Assembly: GCA_025355855.1 (NCBI GenBank) | Contig: JANXYU010000010.1 | Span: forward strand, 1 to 64,000 | Reading direction: 5' to 3' | Source: Actinomycetota bacterium | Lineage (GTDB): Bacteria; Actinomycetota; JAHEXW01 | Length of the DNA stretch: 64,000 nt | The notes under the pieces: generated by a model | Told to the model about the DNA's origin: nothing | The model's input: the letters and a program-made list of their open reading frames with translations, nothing else | The model's database searches: none | Shown here: one piece after another, positions 57,248-64,000 of the stretch | How the letters are laid out: every line of letters starts with the position of its first letter | Numbering within the stretch: the stretch's first letter is position 1 | Translations under genes and position numbers: made by a program

Positions 57248-57251
57248 AGTG
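57232..57251. repeat. palindromic repeat C
   Basis: TGCTTTAAAGCGCTAAAGTG, an imperfect inverted repeat. Its minus-strand form starts CACTTTAGCGCT, the motif shared with A and B. Confidence 0.55.
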
Positions 57252-57265
57252 TTCTTTATATATGA

Positions 57266-57718
57266 CTAGTTACTGGAGACATAGGGTTTAACCCGGGCCA
57301 TACCGGTGACCGTAACGGTAGACATAGGGCGGTTAATAAGACCGCTAAATAGCAGCGGCACTTCCGCCCGACACGTCACCATGACGTGCGTTTTGGTACT
57401 GATGACGGTTACGCCGACAACATGCATCCCTCGAGCTGTGTTTAGATTCTTTTTAATGAATACTTCGACTTCATCGATCGCGACATCGCGCTTCTGGTTA
57501 CCGGTTGCGCTGGCCTCAACCACGTCAATCCGTCGAGCCGTTTCACGCGCCGCAATATCGCAAGCCTTGTAAAGCTCCGCCTTGGAAGCTAATATCCGCC
57601 CAACATCAATGCTTAACCCTAACATCAACAGCAGGACAGGCAAGAATGCGACTACCATAATCGTCACAGATCCTGTTTCTGCCGCCATTAGATAGGTTTT
57701 CTCAGATCTCATCTTCAC
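57266..57718 (-). CDS. TadG/TadE-like pilus assembly protein
   Basis: A 150-residue protein with one N-terminal membrane helix (VTIMVVAFLPVLLLMLGLSIDVGRIL) followed by KAELYKACDIAARETARRID, the usual start of TadE/TadG-like minor pseudopilins (the VD-x-G-R block). The outer part is beta-rich. It is the last gene of the Tad operon. Start GTG 57718 or ATG 57712. Confidence 0.75.
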   Translation of the reverse strand: MKMRSEKTYLMAAETGSVTIMVVAFLPVLLLMLGLSIDVGRILASKAELYKACDIAARETARRIDVVEASATGNQKRDVAIDEVEVFIKKNLNTARGMHVVGVTVISTKTHVMVTCRAEVPLLFSGLINRPMSTVTVTGMARVKPYVSSN

Positions 57719-57720
57719 GC

Positions 57721-58851
57721 CTAGAATTCAATTTCGCCAACGTCCTGTAACGAGCGCGCGAAAGGTATACTCGGAAGATTTTCAGTCGCCTCGGAATTGT
57801 TGATAGAACGATAACCGTTTATCGGGATATCGCAGTAGAGAGACGCGGTCGAGCCATCTGACGCCGTGAAAACAAAATAGTGGCGGCCCGAGCCGGCATG
57901 GGGATAATAAACCTTGTTCTTGAGAGACACAAGCGTTGACGGGTTCTGCAGACTACGGCTGACGATCTTAATTTGGTCAAGGTCTCGACCGGTATTTGTT
58001 CTTTGAACAATCGCATATTCGTTAACTGAGGCAATCGGTTTACTAAAGGAACCGGTCACAGCTAGCGTCAGATGCGCTTGTTCGTCTTGGCTAGTATGTT
58101 GCTCACCGTCTGAGGTCATAAAATGCCAGCGCGTAAAGACAAAAGGCGGAGCTTTCGAGACCTTCACGGTGCCGTGCAGCGGCTCCGCCCAGTGTCCTTC
58201 CACTATCCAAGCCTGATAGTTTTCCCAATACCCCGATCCTATCCAGACATTTATGATTTGCCATTCGTAATGGGAGGTGTCTTGCCAACCCCAGTAGCCA
58301 TAATCGTGCCTAACCCACCATATGGAACGCCAGCCGGCACCCGGACAATATGTATCTTGGTGGTGAGAATGCGCACCCCACGTCCAATTTGAGTAGCATT
58401 CTAAACCACCGTAATATTGCGGACACCGGCGGTCGGCATATTGATACCACCATCTGCCTCCCCACGCCGGCCAGCCCCATGTTGGATCGCTAACCATCCA
58501 GGCGATTACCGTGTCCTCATGGCTGTTGTCTATCCAGTAGCAGTAACCAGTCGATACCCATGTATATTGACCTCGCTGTTCCCAATGAGAAGTGTCTATC
58601 CACCGTTGTTGGCTCACGTAATGCGACGTGTCGATCCACACTTGTTGACCAAGGCTGTTGCCCGTCAACCAGGCGTCACCCCTTGCTTGTCCGCACAATG
58701 CGAAGAAAATCGCGAAGACAAGAGCGAAGCAAAAAGTAGATCGTATTATGCTATTTATGAATGTTTCATAAAACGGCGTCCGCGTCATCGACTGATTCAT
58801 GTATGGCGAACAGTTACAGCTTCGAAAGACGCCGACACAACCCAGCCGCAC
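57721..58851 (-). CDS. secreted Trp/Tyr-rich repeat protein of unknown function
   Basis: A 376-residue exported protein I cannot assign. A long N-terminus leads to a signal-like helix (FCFALVFAIFFALCGQARG). About residues 60-210 then hold two dozen Trp in degenerate repeats: WIDTSH twice, WIDNSH, WQDTSH, and WVSTGY, WIGSGYW, WIVEGHW, with four Cys. The last 150 residues look like ordinary beta-sandwich sequence (HLTLAVTGSFSKPIASVNEY). The GTG start is 7 nt after AAGGTGA, though the ATG at 58800 is possible. Its place between the lipoprotein and TadG-like genes suggests a pilus-linked adhesin or cap. Confidence 0.7.
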   Translation of the reverse strand: MRLGCVGVFRSCNCSPYMNQSMTRTPFYETFINSIIRSTFCFALVFAIFFALCGQARGDAWLTGNSLGQQVWIDTSHYVSQQRWIDTSHWEQRGQYTWVSTGYCYWIDNSHEDTVIAWMVSDPTWGWPAWGGRWWYQYADRRCPQYYGGLECYSNWTWGAHSHHQDTYCPGAGWRSIWWVRHDYGYWGWQDTSHYEWQIINVWIGSGYWENYQAWIVEGHWAEPLHGTVKVSKAPPFVFTRWHFMTSDGEQHTSQDEQAHLTLAVTGSFSKPIASVNEYAIVQRTNTGRDLDQIKIVSRSLQNPSTLVSLKNKVYYPHAGSGRHYFVFTASDGSTASLYCDIPINGYRSINNSEATENLPSIPFARSLQDVGEIEF

Positions 58852-58858
58852 TGATTTT

Positions 58859-59560
58859 TCACCTTGTTGCAGCTATCTGCGTCGCCTTAAATGTCCCATC
58901 AGCTTGCTGCTCACCTAAGACGGTCACTTGGATACCCGCGGTTAGCGTCGAATAATCAGCACTAGATAAAAGCCCACCTGCTGAACCTGACACCATTGGT
59001 GTATCTTTATTAGCCAGTACCGAAATCTGTCTACCGTTCATATCGTCAAGCATGAAACCTGTCCCCAATAACTCTCTGACCTTGCCCGCAACTAATGACT
59101 CGCGCCCGTGATCAACCTCCCTCGCCTGGCCTGCCTTATTTGGTTCAGGTGACACTGTGATTGTGGTGGCAATAATTCTAGTCTTTCGTCCGATTGCTAA
59201 TTTTGCTTCGATTGTAATGATATTGCCTGACTTAATGACTGTCCGAGGCGCCTTCCTAGGTACCATGTCGCCCGTCGGCTCTTGAGTCACGCTTAAATAT
59301 TTAGTACCCGAATCGGTCTCAATGAAATTGCCGGATGCTAACTTTGGTTTTCTGCTAAGTTGGCTTGGATCAATTACCATAACCGAGAGGCCCGTCGTTT
59401 GGACGCTAGACACACGTCCTACCAGCGTCACGGGCGATAATATTTTTAAATCTTGTTCAACCCCTGACGTGTTTTTGATATCTCCGCGCGAACATCCGAC
59501 AGTAAAAACAATCATTAAGCCGACAACGACGCACACATGAATTTGTTTTTGTCTAAACAT
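58859..59560 (-). CDS. DUF5666-like lipoprotein in the Tad operon
   Basis: A 233-residue exported lipoprotein (FTVGC, Cys23). It has two similar beta-rich modules: VTLVGRVSSVQTTGLSVMVID near the front and VAGKVRELLGTGFMLDDMNG...TAGIQVTVLGEQQADGTFKATQI at the end, the latter like DUF5666 OB-fold domains. The ATG at 59560 follows AAGGAG; the upstream 37 codons of the track run through the pilin gene. Function unknown; the context suggests a pilus-envelope component. Confidence 0.68.
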   Translation of the reverse strand: MFRQKQIHVCVVVGLMIVFTVGCSRGDIKNTSGVEQDLKILSPVTLVGRVSSVQTTGLSVMVIDPSQLSRKPKLASGNFIETDSGTKYLSVTQEPTGDMVPRKAPRTVIKSGNIITIEAKLAIGRKTRIIATTITVSPEPNKAGQAREVDHGRESLVAGKVRELLGTGFMLDDMNGRQISVLANKDTPMVSGSAGGLLSSADYSTLTAGIQVTVLGEQQADGTFKATQIAATR

Positions 59561-59568
59561 TCTTCTCC

Positions 59569-59742
59569 TTATTGGGCGAGCGCATCGATTAGAGACTGCA
59601 AATTGTTCATCAATACACCACGTAGTTGTGGAAGTAACATAATCACGGCTAAGATTATCAGCCCGATCCAAAAAACCTGTTCGGTTATCTCCGAACCAAC
59701 CTCTTCAGCTAATGCTTTTATGGCCTTATTAAAAAGTAGCAA
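59569..59742 (-). CDS. Flp-like small prepilin
   Basis: A 57-residue prepilin candidate. The short leader ends in Gly16, followed by SEITE with Glu at +5, then a hydrophobic helix (QVFWIGLIILAVIMLLPQL) and a short tail. That is the type IVb/Flp prepilin plan, although the sequence is not a close match to common Flp pilins. The track's GTG overlaps the SD. The TTG at 59742, 8 nt after AGGAGG, is better placed. Directly follows tadC. Confidence 0.68.
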   Translation of the reverse strand: MLLFNKAIKALAEEVGSEITEQVFWIGLIILAVIMLLPQLRGVLMNNLQSLIDALAQ

Positions 59743-59757
59743 CTTTCTCACCTCCTA

Positions 59758-60570
59758 TTACGTAAGATTTTTGAAGTTCATAATTGCGGGTAAAAGATAC
59801 ACCAGCAAAACAGGGGGAATAATGAACAGAAATATCGGCATCAACATAGTGGTCGGCAGACGGTTCGCGCGCTGTTCGAATTGAAGCTGTTGTTTCAGGC
59901 GAACCGAATCCGCTAAAGTGAGGACTGCATCGCTTACTGGCTTTCCTTGTCGCTCTGCTTGCAATACGGTCTCAAGAAACTGTCGTAACTCCGGGGGACC
60001 ACCTTTACTGATTGAGGTGTATGCATCTTCTCGTCGGACACCTGCGGCGGTTGTCGACCTTGCCTTCGCTAGCAGCGTGCCAAGTGCGCCTGGCACTTTC
60101 TCCACGACATAGTCAACTGCTGAATCAAAACTCATGCCAGCCTGCAGGGCCAATGCTATTATTTCCATTATGCCCGGCAGTTCGCAGCTAATATCTCGCG
60201 TCCTTGACCGCGCTCGGCGCTCTAGTCCGATGACGGGCAAGTATGCCCCGCTCACGAGCGCGAGGGCCGCCCAAAGAAAGCGTGCCGGACTACTAGGATT
60301 CAAGAGAATCAAACTAATCGCGAATAGACCGCCAATCACTAATTGGACGTAAAAAACATCCCCCGTGTTTTTTAGAATTGAACCAAGACGGCAAGGTAAG
60401 GGGCTAGCCGCTCGCAATGTTGTGTCTAGAAATGCTTTGTATCGGTCGGGCAAAAAGTACAGGGGCTTTCTGCCGGGCACTCCAATCCATTTTGATGTAG
60501 CCCTTTGGGTAATAATCGACGCCGCTATTCCCGCCGTCAGAGCGCCCAGTATAACGACATATTCACTCAT
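59758..60570 (-). CDS. tadC: Tad pilus inner-membrane protein TadC
   Basis: A 270-residue type II secretion F-domain protein, platform partner of TadB. The cytoplasmic T2SSF block is ELPGIMEIIALALQAGMSFDSAV...LRQFLETVLQAERQGKPVSDAV, with membrane helices before and after it. It overlaps tadB by 4 nt (ATGA). Confidence 0.88.
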   Translation of the reverse strand: MSEYVVILGALTAGIAASIITQRATSKWIGVPGRKPLYFLPDRYKAFLDTTLRAASPLPCRLGSILKNTGDVFYVQLVIGGLFAISLILLNPSSPARFLWAALALVSGAYLPVIGLERRARSRTRDISCELPGIMEIIALALQAGMSFDSAVDYVVEKVPGALGTLLAKARSTTAAGVRREDAYTSISKGGPPELRQFLETVLQAERQGKPVSDAVLTLADSVRLKQQLQFEQRANRLPTTMLMPIFLFIIPPVLLVYLLPAIMNFKNLT

Positions 60571-61406
60571 CGCCGCCCTCCGTCTGGAGCCATAGATGTC
60601 ATTCTGCTTAACACGTAGAAACCTGTGCCTACTGATATCGCCGCATAAACTAGAGCAGCCATGCCCACACTTGTTCTTAGATAGCCGGCATACAGAGGAT
60701 TAAGCGAATAGACAGCAAACAGAAAGCAGATGGGTATGAGCGTCACAAACTTAGCGGTGGTTTTTTGCTGCGCGGCAAGGGCCATAACTTTCTCGGAAGA
60801 CAGAATCCGACTACCAGCCAGCTTTGCCACTCGATCGAGAACGGCGCTTATGTCTGCGCCAGTGGCTCTGCAAACAACGATTGCGTCAACCGCGAAAGTG
60901 AAGATTTTGTCATCGATGCGCCGTGCCGCCGCCTGCAGCGCATCATCAACGCCTCTTCCATGAGCAATTTCTGCCCCAATCAATAAAAGTTGCTGACGCA
61001 TCGGGTCTTCGGTTCTGGTGGCAACTTCAGCTATCGCGTTACTCAACGACGGATTACCATATAAGGCGCAACCTAAACTACTAAGAACCGGTTCCATCTG
61101 CCGTTTCAGTTTTGTCCGACCTCTGGTTTCCATATATCTGCGAATCATCAAAGCGAAGGCTGGAGCGATAATTGAGACTATTATGTTTGTAGCGAGCGGG
61201 TATCCGAGACCTGCTCCGAGGATAAAAACACCTGCGTGTACAGCAAATGAAAGATAGGCGATGGAGATGCTGGTCGTTTGCCGCGTGTTTTTAGTCCTAA
61301 GGGCCAGCTCCTGAAAGTCTCTTTTCTTCTTGTCCTGTCTTGATAAGGCGGCAAGTGCCCCAAAGGTCACCGCCAGGAACACGAGGTAGGCAGTAACCGC
61401 GGTCAT
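60567..61406 (-). CDS. tadB: Tad pilus inner-membrane protein TadB
   Basis: A 279-residue T2SSF-domain membrane protein with helices near the N-terminus, the cytoplasmic block LSSLGCALYGNPSLSNAIAEVA...IVCRATGADISAVLDRVA and C-terminal helices. It overlaps tadA and tadC by 4 nt each, so the three are translationally linked. Confidence 0.88.
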   Translation of the reverse strand: MTAVTAYLVFLAVTFGALAALSRQDKKKRDFQELALRTKNTRQTTSISIAYLSFAVHAGVFILGAGLGYPLATNIIVSIIAPAFALMIRRYMETRGRTKLKRQMEPVLSSLGCALYGNPSLSNAIAEVATRTEDPMRQQLLLIGAEIAHGRGVDDALQAAARRIDDKIFTFAVDAIVVCRATGADISAVLDRVAKLAGSRILSSEKVMALAAQQKTTAKFVTLIPICFLFAVYSLNPLYAGYLRTSVGMAALVYAAISVGTGFYVLSRMTSMAPDGGRR

Positions 61407-62575
61407 TCACCCTCCCCACTATATTGAACGTCCAATTGATATTCTTCATCGGTGCCCAAACCAGAAGCCAGCTTGCAAATTTCTACGACTCGCCTGGCCT
61501 TGTAGCGACCACCCTCAAGCTCGATGCCACGAAGAAAAACAACCAAGTCAACAACGCGAGATACTTGGCGTCTTATGGCAGGCAAACTGCTGTTCTGTTT
61601 CGCCATGGCCGCTAGCGTCTCAAGGCGCCAGAGCGCGTCAATAACGCTATTTGCGTGGATCGTGGAAATCGAACCTCTATGGCCGGTGTTTAGCGCATGC
61701 AAAAGATCATATGCAGCCTCGTCTCTCACTTCACCCATTATTAGCCGGTCCGGATTCATTCTCATGGCATTCTTAATAAGGAGACTAAAGGATATTTCGG
61801 TATGGCTTTCAGTATTTCTCGACCTCGTCAATAGGCGACGCACATGCGGTCTATCGATTCGGAGCTCGTAGGTATCTTCCAGCGTTATAATTATTTGGTC
61901 TGGTTCAATCAGCTTGGCGAGGCTGTTAAGCAAGGTCGTTTTGCCTGCCCCAGTGCCGCCGGCGATTATTATGTTGCTCTTACCACGCACCGCTTCGCTC
62001 AGCAACTCAGAGCCGGACGCGGTGATAATTTTTCCGCTGACCCAATCAGATAAAACTAGATCCATGCAGCCAAGTTTTCGAATCGTCACGTAATAGCGAT
62101 CGGCCGCTGGCGGGACTATTATGTGACATCGACTCCCCTCATAAAGATCGCAATCACAGGTTGGATTCATGACATCCACTCGTTTGCCGACTCTAGCTGT
62201 GATCCTATCAATGACTCGAAGAACGTCGTTTACCGACCCAAACCCTTCCTGTACTTTGCGACGCGAGTCCCCGGTTACTATGAAAATGTCGACATCTTCA
62301 ATCAATATGTCCGTGACTTTTTCGTTACGCAGCAATGGTTCAATAGGCCCGAGTCCAAACATATCGTCGGAAACGTACTCTAGTAACGCGCCGTATGTAT
62401 CGTTGCCGCGTCTTCCGGCAAAATCTACAAGTTCGTCGCGTACCGTTTTTTCAGCAATGTTTCTCGACATTGCTTCGTAATTGCCGTCTTCGCCTTCGAA
62501 CGACTCCAGCGCGATTTGCACGCGGTTTTTGATGTGCTTAAGGACCGTCTGTCTATCGTGCGCAAGTGTTCTCAT
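61403..62575 (-). CDS. tadA: Tad pilus ATPase TadA/CpaF
   Basis: A 390-residue hexameric secretion ATPase of the CpaF type. Walker A is IAGGTGAGKTTLLNSL, then ITLEDTYEL, Walker B is LIMGEVRDEAAYDLLHALNTGH and the His box is STIHANS. It drives Flp pilus assembly. The ATG at 62575 with GAGGGG at 6 nt lies just after the cpaB stop; the track's 29 extra codons overlap cpaB. Confidence 0.92.
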   Translation of the reverse strand: MRTLAHDRQTVLKHIKNRVQIALESFEGEDGNYEAMSRNIAEKTVRDELVDFAGRRGNDTYGALLEYVSDDMFGLGPIEPLLRNEKVTDILIEDVDIFIVTGDSRRKVQEGFGSVNDVLRVIDRITARVGKRVDVMNPTCDCDLYEGSRCHIIVPPAADRYYVTIRKLGCMDLVLSDWVSGKIITASGSELLSEAVRGKSNIIIAGGTGAGKTTLLNSLAKLIEPDQIIITLEDTYELRIDRPHVRRLLTRSRNTESHTEISFSLLIKNAMRMNPDRLIMGEVRDEAAYDLLHALNTGHRGSISTIHANSVIDALWRLETLAAMAKQNSSLPAIRRQVSRVVDLVVFLRGIELEGGRYKARRVVEICKLASGLGTDEEYQLDVQYSGEGE

Positions 62576-62585
62576 CGCGGTCCCC

Positions 62586-63224
62586 TCAGTCGTTGACATG
62601 ACCGGCCACGGCGATGCTAATCGACCCTGTATCCAAAGCCTCCGCCAATCGTTCACTTTCAATTTTTGTCACTTTAACCAAAACTCCTTGCATATCTTTT
62701 AAGCCGCCACGTTGCGTATTATAAGTAGTCTTAATTACTTCAACGTTCGCCAGAATCGTTTGGCTTTTGAACGTGTCTTGGCTGGCCTGCGACGGAATAG
62801 CGATAATATTTATCTTTGCGCCTGGGCGAAGAAACCCAGCGAATGCACTTGCATTAGAAATAGGGATAAGAAAAACATATTTGTCTGTTTCTATCGAATT
62901 AGCTCCACCCTTTCTCGTTGTGCCGCTACGAAAGCAATTGGGTGACAAATAATCGCCGGGCATCCTCGTCGTTGAAACAGTCTTACCAATTACTTCATCC
63001 GGCTTGCGAAGTATATTTTTGCCAAGCGTGCTAGAAGGAACGTCAATATTTTCGATCATTGCGGCTGTAACTTTGGATCCGGCCAAAATCGTTGTTCTAG
63101 CCGCAATAACTGTTGTCGTACTAAAAAAGGATTGCAAGATAATTAACGCTACAACCATGGCCGCGAAGCCAGCTAGCGCAGCGTAGGCAAACGTTTGACT
63201 CGGCTTTTGTCCTTTCCTTAGCAT
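62586..63224 (-). CDS. cpaB: Flp pilus assembly protein CpaB/RcpC
   Basis: A 212-residue membrane-anchored protein. An N-terminal helix (YAALAGFAAMVVALIILQSFF) precedes a SAF-type domain (TILAGSKVTAAMIENIDVPSS... VIGKTVSTTRMPGDYL) and an RcpC/CpaB C-terminal region (LRPGAKINIIAI). First gene of the Tad operon; GGAGAGCGAATG gives a clear start. Confidence 0.87.
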   Translation of the reverse strand: MLRKGQKPSQTFAYAALAGFAAMVVALIILQSFFSTTTVIAARTTILAGSKVTAAMIENIDVPSSTLGKNILRKPDEVIGKTVSTTRMPGDYLSPNCFRSGTTRKGGANSIETDKYVFLIPISNASAFAGFLRPGAKINIIAIPSQASQDTFKSQTILANVEVIKTTYNTQRGGLKDMQGVLVKVTKIESERLAEALDTGSISIAVAGHVND

Positions 63225-63272
63225 TCGCTCTCCTTTTTGTGTCTGTTGCTTTTTCTTTACGTTCTAGGTTTG

Positions 63273-63300
63273 CTTATAGTGTGTGCCCATTTCCTTGCAA
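63273..63300 (-). promoter_or_regulatory. putative promoter of the Tad operon
   Basis: Minus strand TTGCAA (63300-63295), 16-nt spacer, TATAAG (63278-63273). It begins immediately after the terminator of the HTH gene and 49 nt before the cpaB ATG. Confidence 0.6.
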
Positions 63301-63304
63301 AGGT

Positions 63305-63339
63305 AAAAAAGGGTGGCGGCGGGGATGCCCCGCTGCCAC
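63305..63339 (-). terminator. intrinsic terminator of the double-HTH gene
   Basis: Minus strand GTGGC-A-GCGGGG pairs with CCCCGC-C-GCCAC (one mismatch), followed by CCTTTTTT. It isolates the Tad operon from the upstream regulator gene. Confidence 0.85.
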
Positions 63340-63380
63340 GCCTTGCGCAAACGGTAATATATTGGTTCAACAGGCTATAT

Positions 63381-63854
63381 TTACTTGCCCAACGACCTTT
63401 CACGCTGTGACACAATGTATTCATCCAAATCGCTTTTTTGGACTCTCCACGACCCGGCGCCGGCACCGATCCTAAACCCAAGCAGGATCTTCTTGTTGAG
63501 CATGTCGTAGACCTGCGCCTCCGAAAACCTTAGCGAGTAGGCAACCTCTGACACAGTCAATAGGCGTTTCGGATCAGCCATCCTGGCTTCTTCCTCGGCC
63601 GCGGCTTTCTCGTGGTAATTCTTGACGTCGTCGGCGTGAATGAACTTACGGCGACCGATGCGACTAGTCCTGAATTCGCCCCGCCGCATCATCTTGCGAA
63701 CCGTGTTTGGCTCCAGTTCCATGATATCGGCAGCTTCTTCCACACTGATATACCCTGATTTGCCAGGTGTCATCGTGCTGCTATGTGATTCTTGCTTGTC
63801 TTCCATCTCGCGAATGAGGCTTCTGAGATCGTCGTTTTTTGTGACTTTCGCCAT
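63381..63854 (-). CDS. protein with two excisionase-type (HTH_17) DNA-binding domains
   Basis: A 157-residue protein. The first MerR/Xis-like winged helix is YISVEEAADIMELEPNTVRK...FRTSRIGRRKFIHADDVKNY, and the second is RLLTVSEVAYSLRFSEAQVYDML...SWRVQKSDLDEYI. Tandem HTH_17 proteins act as DNA-binding regulators; no integrase is visible, so an excisionase role is unlikely. The ATG at 63854 has AGGAGGT at 7 nt. It lies just upstream of the Tad operon and may control it. Confidence 0.78.
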   Translation of the reverse strand: MAKVTKNDDLRSLIREMEDKQESHSSTMTPGKSGYISVEEAADIMELEPNTVRKMMRRGEFRTSRIGRRKFIHADDVKNYHEKAAAEEEARMADPKRLLTVSEVAYSLRFSEAQVYDMLNKKILLGFRIGAGAGSWRVQKSDLDEYIVSQRERSLGK

Positions 63855-63867
63855 TTCGGGCACCTCC

Positions 63868-63990
63868 TTAACCGGTCATCCCCGCTATCGCGCCACGAAT
63901 TCTTTTAACAATCGTCCTACGCGGTTGGTGGGACACCAAATCTAGCCCAAACAATAGCTTCAAGATATCACTAACTGCCGGATATGTCAT
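63868..63990 (-). CDS. short ORF or C-terminal end of a gene entering from the right
   Basis: Frame open from the window edge to TAA at 63870-63868. If it starts at ATG 63990, the product is 40 residues (MTYPAVSDILKLLFGLDLVS, then a basic QPRRTIVKRIRG part). It stops 13 nt before the HTH gene start, so the two are probably co-transcribed. It could equally be the tail of a longer protein. Confidence 0.4.
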   Translation of the reverse strand: MTYPAVSDILKLLFGLDLVSHQPRRTIVKRIRGAIAGMTG

Positions 63991-64000
63991 TTCACACCAA

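Noticed and set aside
57003-57251. A CRISPR array or integron attC sites
   Set aside because: Repeats are few, unequal and without regular spacers; no cas genes or integrase are seen.
63381-63854. Phage or ICE excisionase
   Set aside because: No integrase, attachment site or other phage gene is visible; two HTH_17 domains also occur in ordinary regulators.

Overview
This window looks like a chromosomal segment of an actinobacterial lineage, most likely a deep, uncultured, monoderm, menaquinone-using one (Coriobacteriia / Anaerosomatia / Aquicultoria-like). The lineage is inferred; no rRNA or other marker here settles it. Clues are an actinobacterial-type integration host factor (mihF) upstream of gmk-rpoZ-coaBC, an actinobacterial/firmicute pyr operon led by pyrR, a class 1B dihydroorotate dehydrogenase with PyrK, a Tad system with no secretin visible, and YtxH/DUF948 envelope proteins. 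Nearly everything is on the minus strand in tightly overlapping operons (ATGA, TAATG and TAGATG junctions). GTG and TTG starts are common, and many starts had to be reset using Shine-Dalgarno (SD) spacing.

Left part (1-19.8 kb, read right to left): metK under a SAM-I riboswitch; then pgsA, yqeY, phoH, ybeY, dgkA, a CorC/HlyC protein, hisS, aspS, a thioredoxin-like lipoprotein, rarA, a DUF948 protein, an AI-2E family permease, alaS, ruvX, mltG, a YqeG phosphatase, aroE and two tandem PilB-type type IV pilus ATPases. This is a long translation, RNA maturation and cell-wall housekeeping block.

Middle part (19.9-33.6 kb) is more accessory. It holds a YtxH protein, a large FAD/Fe-S oxidase with a strong own promoter, a beta-CASP metallo-hydrolase with DUF5661 and GyrI-like proteins next to a PadR regulator and a 20-bp palindrome, and the only plus-strand genes: a secreted glucosaminidase with Ig-like repeats and a PIG-L lipoprotein. 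Two TetR regulators, a monohaem cytochrome c lipoprotein and menG follow.

Right-centre (33.6-55.8 kb): coaBC, rpoZ, gmk, mihF; a complete pyr operon (pyrR-B-C-carA-carB-pyrK-unknown membrane protein-pyrD-pyrF-pyrE) behind a readable PyrR attenuator; a GT87 glycosyltransferase, plsC, cmk, aroA, tyrA, aroF; and a GT4 glycosyltransferase, SDR and WrbA cluster.

Right end (55.8-64 kb): a pilin-like membrane protein, a PIN protein, a 0.5-kb non-coding stretch rich in related palindromes with a possible Cys-rich micro-ORF, and a visibly AT-richer Tad operon (cpaB-tadA-tadB-tadC-Flp-like pilin-lipoprotein-Trp-rich secreted repeat protein-TadG-like) with its own promoter, bounded by the terminator of a double-HTH regulator gene. 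The most unusual item is the Trp/Tyr-rich secreted protein encoded inside this Tad operon.
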